Below are positions 52,791 through 57,978 of a stretch of 57,978 nucleotides of DNA, piece by piece. The first letter of the stretch is position 1, and each line of letters starts with the position of its first letter. The translations under genes and the position numbers were made by a program. Source of the stretch: Coriobacteriales bacterium (lineage in GTDB: Bacteria; Actinomycetota; Coriobacteriia; Coriobacteriales; UBA8131); assembly GCA_031256715.1 (NCBI GenBank), contig JAIRQA010000128.1:1-57978 (forward strand), written 5' to 3'. The notes below the pieces were generated by a model. It had not been told where the DNA came from, did not search any database, and saw only the letters and a program-made list of their open reading frames with translations.

Positions 52791-54991
52791 TACAAGCCTG
52801 CCCTGACTGCATGATATCTGCTATTTATTCTTAGCGCACGACTGGCTACTGTCGCTACATCTAAACTATATTCATTGGGCGACATACCCATACGCTGCTG
52901 AAAATCCAAAAGCGCCGGTAGCTTTAAGCCAGCATCAACCAATGTAAACGCAGAGGCAACCAATTCAGCCGCAGAGCCGGAAAACGTCACCCTACCATGC
53001 TTTAGTACACTCACTTTATCGGCCAATGGTAAAAAGGCGTCAATATCGTGGCTAACAAGCACAACGGCTACGCCGCTTGCGCGAAGTTTCATTAGCATAC
53101 CAACAATCTGAGCGACACCATGACTATCTAAGCCTGAAGTAGGTTCATCAAATAGCACTACACGCTGCCGCATTGCCAAGACAGTTGCAATAGCGACGCG
53201 TCGAGCCTGCCCGCCACTTAGTGTAAATGGCGAGCGTGAAGAAAAATCACTAGGACTTAAGGCAACATCTTCTAAAGCGTCGTTAACGTATTCGCGCAAA
53301 AGAGCAGCATCGTTACCGCGACCTGTATTGCGAAGACCAAATGCGATATCGTCAAAAACAGTGGTGGCAAATAGCTGATCTTCAGGATTTTGAAAAACCA
53401 AACCAATATCGCCTGGCAGTGGTGCAATACCAGAGTCGCAAAGAGTTACACTCCCGCAAGAAGGTGGCAAAAGACCCGCAGCTATTCTTAGAAGCGTCGA
53501 TTTCCCCGAACCATTTACACCAACCAAAAGATGAAGTTCGCCCGCCGCAATTTTAAGATTTACGTTATTTAACACTTTTTTGCTTACGTCAACTTTTTTG
53601 CTACCCGCTTCGCTGTAGGCAAATGAAACATTTTTTATGTTGAGAAGCACCTCGCGCTGCTTAAAGCCATCGCTGTTGTTGCTCTTAGTTATGTTGAGAA
53701 GTGCCTCACGCTCTTTAGTGTCGCCGCTGTCGCTAGCCTTAATGTCTAGAGTCTCGCGCTGTTCTAAAGCACCATTATTGTTAGTTAATGAGCTTAAAGC
53801 CTCGCTGTGACATTTAGCGCCATAGACTGAGGTCTTCTCGACATTAAAAATTTTTACTTCATGTTGCTTGTCATTGCAGCAATGTAAGTGCGATGCGTGT
53901 TGCGACATATTAGTTTGCTTTGCGCCGGTATGGCTTAAATCTCTGTTTGCGGCATCAATTTTAGAGGTAGCGATCGCATTAGCTCCTCTAAGTATGGCGT
54001 TTGTTAAACCTGCAGGTGAAAGTTGCTTAGTGTTAATAGACAGACCAAAACTAGAAAGTTGATGCGCCAATTGCAAAAGCGGACTAACGCTTATAGCCAG
54101 CGACTTAAACTCTTGTGTGTTTTGCAAGTATAGCTCCCACAATTTTTTGCTGCTTCCACTGAATGCAACCTGTCCATTTTGCAGCACCACTACTTCATCT
54201 GCGCGCAAGGCTTCATCTAAGCTGTGGGTAACAAGCAGCAGCCCATGCCCACTAGCACTAAGCACAGCAAGCGCTTTTTGAACTTCGCTTGCGGCAGTAG
54301 TATCTAACATCGAGGTTGGCTCATCTAATACCAGATAGTCAGGCTGCATAGACAGACAAGAGGCTATCACTAACCTCTGCTTTTGACCACCGCTAAGACT
54401 ATTAGGGTCGCGCTTGCCAAAATCTTCAGTTGTAAAACCTACAGAAACCAGTGCCTGTGCCACGCGTTTTTCTATCTCGTCTGCTGGCACACAAAGATTT
54501 TGAGGCCCAAAAGCAACTTCGTCTTTTACAGATGTCGTAAGAATCTGGTCATCTGGATCTTGCATGACTAATGCGACATGGCGGCGTATTGATTCATAAT
54601 TTGTAATGTCTGCCGCATCTGCTACGTCATTTGTCATAACGCTAACATGCGTTTCTGTTTTTTCTTCGGTTGTTTTTATAACTGCTGCTTTTGCTGCAGC
54701 ACCTGCAAAAGCATCAAAAACAGCAACGTCTGCTGAGTTGTGCAAAGCGTCGCCAACAGAGTAGTCTACAGGGTTGTTCACAGGATTGTCCGCGGCATCG
54801 GCTATGATGCTAACAGTGCCGCTGTCAGGAATTAAGAGTGCGTTTGCCAATCTAGCAAGTGTAGATTTTCCAGAGCCATTAGCACCTAAAATTGCAAGGG
54901 TACTTCCTTTTGCTACAGCGCACGAAACATGCTTTAGCGCTGGAATAGTGTCAGTTGGATATGTAAATGTTATAGCATTAAAACTTAGCAT
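52790..54991 (-). CDS. Fused ECF transporter ATPase (EcfA1-EcfA2 in one chain)
   Basis: Two complete ABC ATPase domains in a single 733-residue chain. Domain one has ILGANGSGKST, VMQDPDDQ, LSGGQKQRLVIA and YLVLDEPTSMLD; domain two has VGVNGSGKST, LVFQNPEDQLF, LSGGQARRVAIA and VVLFDEPTSGLD. Domain one carries an insertion of about 55-60 residues (63-130) between Walker A and the Q-loop. The linker between domains has 51/54-bp repeats that copy the start of domain two (QREVLLNIKN). I start at 54991 (MLSFNAITFTYP); the open frame runs 78 codons further but those encode His/Cys-rich repeats upstream of the promoter. It powers vitamin or metal uptake with EcfT. Confidence 0.93.
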   Translation of the reverse strand: MLSFNAITFTYPTDTIPALKHVSCAVAKGSTLAILGANGSGKSTLARLANALLIPDSGTVSIIADAADNPVNNPVDYSVGDALHNSADVAVFDAFAGAAAKAAVIKTTEEKTETHVSVMTNDVADAADITNYESIRRHVALVMQDPDDQILTTSVKDEVAFGPQNLCVPADEIEKRVAQALVSVGFTTEDFGKRDPNSLSGGQKQRLVIASCLSMQPDYLVLDEPTSMLDTTAASEVQKALAVLSASGHGLLLVTHSLDEALRADEVVVLQNGQVAFSGSSKKLWELYLQNTQEFKSLAISVSPLLQLAHQLSSFGLSINTKQLSPAGLTNAILRGANAIATSKIDAANRDLSHTGAKQTNMSQHASHLHCCNDKQHEVKIFNVEKTSVYGAKCHSEALSSLTNNNGALEQRETLDIKASDSGDTKEREALLNITKSNNSDGFKQREVLLNIKNVSFAYSEAGSKKVDVSKKVLNNVNLKIAAGELHLLVGVNGSGKSTLLRIAAGLLPPSCGSVTLCDSGIAPLPGDIGLVFQNPEDQLFATTVFDDIAFGLRNTGRGNDAALLREYVNDALEDVALSPSDFSSRSPFTLSGGQARRVAIATVLAMRQRVVLFDEPTSGLDSHGVAQIVGMLMKLRASGVAVVLVSHDIDAFLPLADKVSVLKHGRVTFSGSAAELVASAFTLVDAGLKLPALLDFQQRMGMSPNEYSLDVATVASRALRINSRYHAVRAGL
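53637..53770 (-). repeat. 51/54-bp in-frame repeat in the EcfA linker
   Basis: ATGTTGAGAA begins units at 53637 and 53691; a third related unit begins at 53742. They encode REVLLNIKN, REALLNITK and RETLDIKA. The downstream unit is the genuine first strand of ABC domain two, so the linker grew by copying the domain edge. Confidence 0.85.
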
Positions 54992-55053
54992 TTTTTGTAT
55001 TTTTACGCCTAATAATCTGTTCTGGCACTTCTTATTTGCCTGTTGTCGGGTAC

Positions 55054-55082
55054 AATATAATCGGTTCATAACATGGTACCAA
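55054..55082 (-). promoter_or_regulatory. Promoter of the ECF-purH operon
   Basis: On the minus strand TTGGTA (55077-55082) and TATATT (55054-55059) are exactly 17 bp apart. Transcription would begin near 55047 and leave a leader of about 56 nt before the ATG at 54991. This supports the shorter ATPase start. Confidence 0.65.
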
Positions 55083-55171
55083 ATTTGTATTATAAGCAAT
55101 GTTGCTAGAAATGCACCAATTTGATTGATGGCAAAATCTTGTGGAGCACCCACGCTATCGCCTATGCAATC

Positions 55172-55231
55172 ATGCACGCAGTCTTGCGTACAGACATGCA
55201 CGCAGATATGCATACAGATATGCATACAGAC
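55172..55231. repeat. 12-bp tandem array between divergent genes
   Basis: Five 12-bp units of the type ATGCATACAGAT run from 55172. ATGCAT within the unit is itself a palindrome. The array lies between the ECF promoter and the antiporter start codon, so it could hold repeated regulator sites or be simple slippage. Confidence 0.85.
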
Positions 55232-55275
55232 AACTTTGTCACCAACTTTTATTGATGCTTTTCAGAAAGAGGCAT

Positions 55276-56895
55276 ATGTTTACCGCACTAATACTTGGTT
55301 CGTTAATAGTTATAGTCTGCATTGCCGCGTCATCTACACTTAAGCGCTTTGGCGTTCCGGCACTAATTATGTTTTTAATTTTGGGACTTTTGGCAGGCTG
55401 GGTTGGTCCATGGGGACCAATTTATTATGACGATTATGAATTTGCCGAAAACATCTGCTCTATAGCTTTAGTCTTTATAATATTTTATGGCGGCTTTGGC
55501 ACCAACTGGAAGACCGCAAGACCAGTTCTTGGCGAAAGCATAATATATTCGACACTAGGTGTTTTAATAACTGCGGGCATAGTTACACTTTTCATGCATT
55601 TTGTCTTTGCCATTGGCTGGGCAGAGAGTTTCTTAATTGGCTCTGTTGTTTCTTGTATAGATGCGGCTTCTATCTTTTCTATCCTTCGCTCAGAGAAACT
55701 TTCGTTGCGCTTTAACACTGCATCGGTTTTAGAGATTGAAGGCGGTTGCAATGATTTACCTGCCTATATACTTACACTTGCGGCATTAATTATTCTTATT
55801 GGCGAAAATGCCACAACTGTTTTTACTAGCATGCTAGTACAACTTATTGTTGGTGTCTGCGTAGGAATTGTTATTGCCATAGGTACCGTTTGGATATTAA
55901 AAAAAGTTGGACATCACCTACATGAAGGCATGAACTTGCTTTTAGTTCTTGCGGTCTCTGTACTATCCTATGCCTTGGCAGAATTCTTTAGTGGAGCAGG
56001 CTATTTAGCAACTTATCTTTGCGGAATTATCTTAGGTAATGCAAAAATCCCAAAAAGAGCGCATATTGTTACCCTGTTTGACTCTATAGACTGGTTAGCG
56101 CAGATTATGATTTTTTTCTTGTTGGGTTTAATGGCTGTGCCAGAACGTCTGCCCTCAATGATAGTTCCCGCTCTGACTCTTACTATATTTCTAGTAGTAG
56201 TTGCAAGACCAATTGCCACTTTTGCCATATTCCCACTGTTTAAACCTGATGGCATTCGCAATGGTTGGCGCAAATGTCTGTTTATATCTTGGGCAGGCAT
56301 ACGCGGCGCGGCATCCATTGTTTTTGTCTTTCTTGCGTTGTCGTCTGAGGCACATTTGCAAACCGATCTTTTTTCCTTAATCTTTATTGTCGCTTTACTT
56401 TCTATAACCGTTCAGGGTACGCTTTTTCCGCAAATGGCTAAATGGCTAAATATGGTGGACACAGAAAGTGATTATCATCTTTCGTTTAACGACTTTCAGG
56501 AACAGAGCGCACATTCGTTTTTTCGCATTGCCATTAATGAAGAACATGGTTGGGCCAACCGCCAAATAAAGGAGATTCCAGTTGGCGACAGCTTGCTTAT
56601 AGTAATGATTAAACGTGGTTCGCGCACGGTGACACCACGGGGCGACACAAAAATATTGCCAGGCGATGTCGTGGTTTTATCTGGTGAGCAATATACAGGC
56701 GATGCTAACACACAAATAACTCAGTTTTTAGTTGAGGCAAATAGCGAATGGTCTGATAAACAGATTAAGGATTTAACTATTCCCGCAAACACTTTAATAG
56801 TTAGTGTTGTGCGCGAAGATGGCAGTGCAGTAACGCCTAAAGGTTGGGTGCGCATACACACAGGTGACACATTGACACTCTTTAATTGGGATTAG
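55276..56895 (+). CDS. CPA-type K+(or Na+)/H+ antiporter with two TrkA-C domains (NhaP2-like)
   Basis: Residues 1-about 385 form twelve or more membrane helices with antiporter motifs (VPALIMFLILGLLAG, VVSCIDAASIFSILRSEKL, ASVLEIEGGCNDLPAY with its ND pair). Two RCK_C/TrkA-C domains follow (GDSLLIVMIKRGSRTVTPRGDTKILPGDVVVL; NTLIVSVVREDGSAVTPKGWVRIHTGDTL), which bind nucleotides or ions to regulate transport. The open frame extends 45 codons upstream, but those residues are Arg/Tyr/His repeats from the 12-bp array; the ATG at 55276 is preceded by GAAAGAGG and begins a proper helix. It belongs to the group of E. coli CvrA/NhaP2. Confidence 0.92.
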   Translation: MFTALILGSLIVIVCIAASSTLKRFGVPALIMFLILGLLAGWVGPWGPIYYDDYEFAENICSIALVFIIFYGGFGTNWKTARPVLGESIIYSTLGVLITAGIVTLFMHFVFAIGWAESFLIGSVVSCIDAASIFSILRSEKLSLRFNTASVLEIEGGCNDLPAYILTLAALIILIGENATTVFTSMLVQLIVGVCVGIVIAIGTVWILKKVGHHLHEGMNLLLVLAVSVLSYALAEFFSGAGYLATYLCGIILGNAKIPKRAHIVTLFDSIDWLAQIMIFFLLGLMAVPERLPSMIVPALTLTIFLVVVARPIATFAIFPLFKPDGIRNGWRKCLFISWAGIRGAASIVFVFLALSSEAHLQTDLFSLIFIVALLSITVQGTLFPQMAKWLNMVDTESDYHLSFNDFQEQSAHSFFRIAINEEHGWANRQIKEIPVGDSLLIVMIKRGSRTVTPRGDTKILPGDVVVLSGEQYTGDANTQITQFLVEANSEWSDKQIKDLTIPANTLIVSVVREDGSAVTPKGWVRIHTGDTLTLFNWD

Positions 56896-56913
56896 CCCTT
56901 TTGGGCTCATGGC

Positions 56914-57978
56914 TTAAACGTTAGTTGCTAGCCACGCCTCAGCATCTTCAAGGATCTTCTCTAAATCATCTTCTGAAAGTATAGGAACACCTAGCTGTTG
57001 GGCACGAGTTAACTTTGAGCCAGCAGACGCGCCAGCAACAACATAGGAGGTCTTGGCCGATACAGAACCTGACGCCTTGGCGCCTAATGTCACAAGCGAA
57101 GCCTCGGCAGCACTACGGGCATGACGTTGAAGCGTACCGGTAAGCACAAATGTTAAACCTGCTAGAGGTTTAGGCGCTGCGGCCTGCTTTTGCTCTTCGT
57201 CGTTTAACTGCATGTTAAGGCCAAGCTCTTCTAGCTCGCTAATGAGCGCTAGATTTTGCTCGGTCTTAAAGAAATCTAATAAGGTTTGAGCAATTACTGG
57301 GCCTACACCCTCTATACACTCAATCTGCTCTAATGAGGCCTTAGACAAGGCGCTCATGCTACCAAAATGTTGTGCCAAGACGTCTGCTAACTGTTTGCCT
57401 ATATTGCGAATGCCTAATCCAAATAGCAATCTGGCAAATGGCCGATTTCTACTGGCAGCTATCTGCTCGTAGACTTTAGTAGCAACGGTCTTACCCACAA
57501 GACAAGGTTCAGTTTCATAATCGCCTGTCTTCTCGCGCTTCTCTAAAGACATCGAACGTACAAACTTCTGCTCCCCTGTTGGCGTGGCAGCGATTTGGCT
57601 CACACTAAGCTTATAAAAGTCACAAATATTGCTTAGCAGACCCTGCTCTACTAGTTTCTCTATTAGTTTAGAGCCCAAGCCATCAATATCCATGGCGCCA
57701 CGGCTTACCCAATGCTCCAGACGTTCTTGTGCCTGAGCCGGGCATTCGGCACTTAGGCAGCGCCAAGCAACTGCGTCCTCGTCTTTGTAAACCTTTGACC
57801 CACAAGAAGGACATATAGATGGCATTTGCCATACAGCTGCAGATGCAGGACGCAAAGACAAAACAGGGCCTAGCACCTCAGGTATAACATCACCTGCCTT
57901 GCGAATGATTATAGTGTCGCCAACGCGAACATCTTTTCGCTGTACTTCGTCGGCGTTGTGCAAAGTAGCACGAGCGAC
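56914..57978 (-). CDS. ligA: NAD-dependent DNA ligase, 5'-truncated by the window edge
   Basis: The C-terminal half of LigA, which seals nicks in replication and repair. The visible part begins in the OB domain (ARATLHNADEVQRKD, VGDTIIIRKAGDVIPEV), then a four-Cys zinc finger (CPSCG...CLSAECP), helix-hairpin-helix repeats (IEGVGPVIAQTLLDFF) and a BRCT domain (LTFVLTGTLQRHARS to the end). The frame continues off the right edge, so the apparent Met start is an internal Leu codon (TTG). The catalytic Lys and adenylation domain lie outside the window. Confidence 0.96.
   Translation of the reverse strand, partial: VARATLHNADEVQRKDVRVGDTIIIRKAGDVIPEVLGPVLSLRPASAAVWQMPSICPSCGSKVYKDEDAVAWRCLSAECPAQAQERLEHWVSRGAMDIDGLGSKLIEKLVEQGLLSNICDFYKLSVSQIAATPTGEQKFVRSMSLEKREKTGDYETEPCLVGKTVATKVYEQIAASRNRPFARLLFGLGIRNIGKQLADVLAQHFGSMSALSKASLEQIECIEGVGPVIAQTLLDFFKTEQNLALISELEELGLNMQLNDEEQKQAAAPKPLAGLTFVLTGTLQRHARSAAEASLVTLGAKASGSVSAKTSYVVAGASAGSKLTRAQQLGVPILSEDDLEKILEDAEAWLATNV

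Noticed and set aside
54992-55225. N-terminal membrane extension of the fused ECF ATPase
   Set aside because: The extra 78 codons contain a consensus promoter and the 12-bp array, and the known ABC start MLSFNAITF lies downstream.
55141-55275. N-terminal Arg/Tyr/His-rich extension of the TrkA-C antiporter
   Set aside because: It is a translation of the 12-bp array; a ribosome site and a proper first helix begin at 55276.

Overview
The window looks like a chromosome segment of a low-to-mid-GC actinobacterium, most likely a member of the Coriobacteriia. This is inferred from gene order and protein style: an AccB-like/carboxyltransferase fusion with accC, asp23, nusB, xseB, dxs, tlyA, nadK, recN and steA in one run, a group II type ECF module, and a giant surface protein with a C-terminal multi-helix anchor. 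No rRNA gene or phylogenetic marker search was available, so the genus is not called. Both window ends cut genes: a glycosyltransferase at the left and ligA at the right.

Layout. 1-8.1 kb: cell-surface polysaccharide genes (two GT2 proteins, one of them a double-domain fusion; a monotopic initiating sugar-phosphate transferase; a DegT-type aminotransferase; a Wzm/Wzt-like ABC exporter). 8.2-15.8 kb (minus): pheS-pheT-prfA-prmC-tsaC-rpiB, a translation block. 16.0-20.4 kb (plus): a hybrid Cache-sensor histidine kinase with REC and Hpt, followed by a REC-HD-GYP protein, organised like RpfC/RpfG. 20.4-31.9 kb (minus): biotin-dependent carboxylase (AccB-like domain fused to an OadA-type carboxyltransferase, plus AccC), Asp23, NusB, XseB, Dxs, TlyA, NadK, RecN and SteA. 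32.1 kb: tRNA-Gln(TTG) with its own promoter. 32.4-39.2 kb: a 2256-residue surface protein. 39.4-45.3 kb (minus): a CPA1 antiporter and the one-carbon set fhs-fchA-folD. 45.4-49.1 kb (plus): a lone Hpt protein, birA, a MATE transporter and an orphan type IV pilin with a structured leader. 49.4-55.0 kb (minus): fused EcfA1-A2, EcfT, purH and an unknown gene. 55.3-56.9 kb: a CPA-type antiporter with TrkA-C domains. 56.9 kb to the end: ligA.

The most unusual feature is genome-wide in style rather than one gene. At about twenty places in 58 kb, short DNA segments are duplicated in tandem. Inside genes the period is a multiple of three (12, 15, 18, 27, 30, 36, 54/51, 60 or 72 bp, with 30 and 36 recurring), and the arrays insert hydrophilic repeat peptides into loops, linkers or ends of conserved enzymes (PurH twice, RecN, PrmC, FchA, NusB, TlyA, PheT, the antiporter, the ECF ATPase, glycosyltransferases). 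Between genes the periods are not constrained to multiples of three (16-17, 70, 70 and 71 bp). This suggests frequent local duplication filtered by selection for reading frame, and these loci are likely length-variable between strains. Other points of biology: the FolD lacks the usual cyclohydrolase lysine but sits beside a dedicated FchA-type cyclohydrolase, and the window carries an unusual BCCP-carboxyltransferase fusion.
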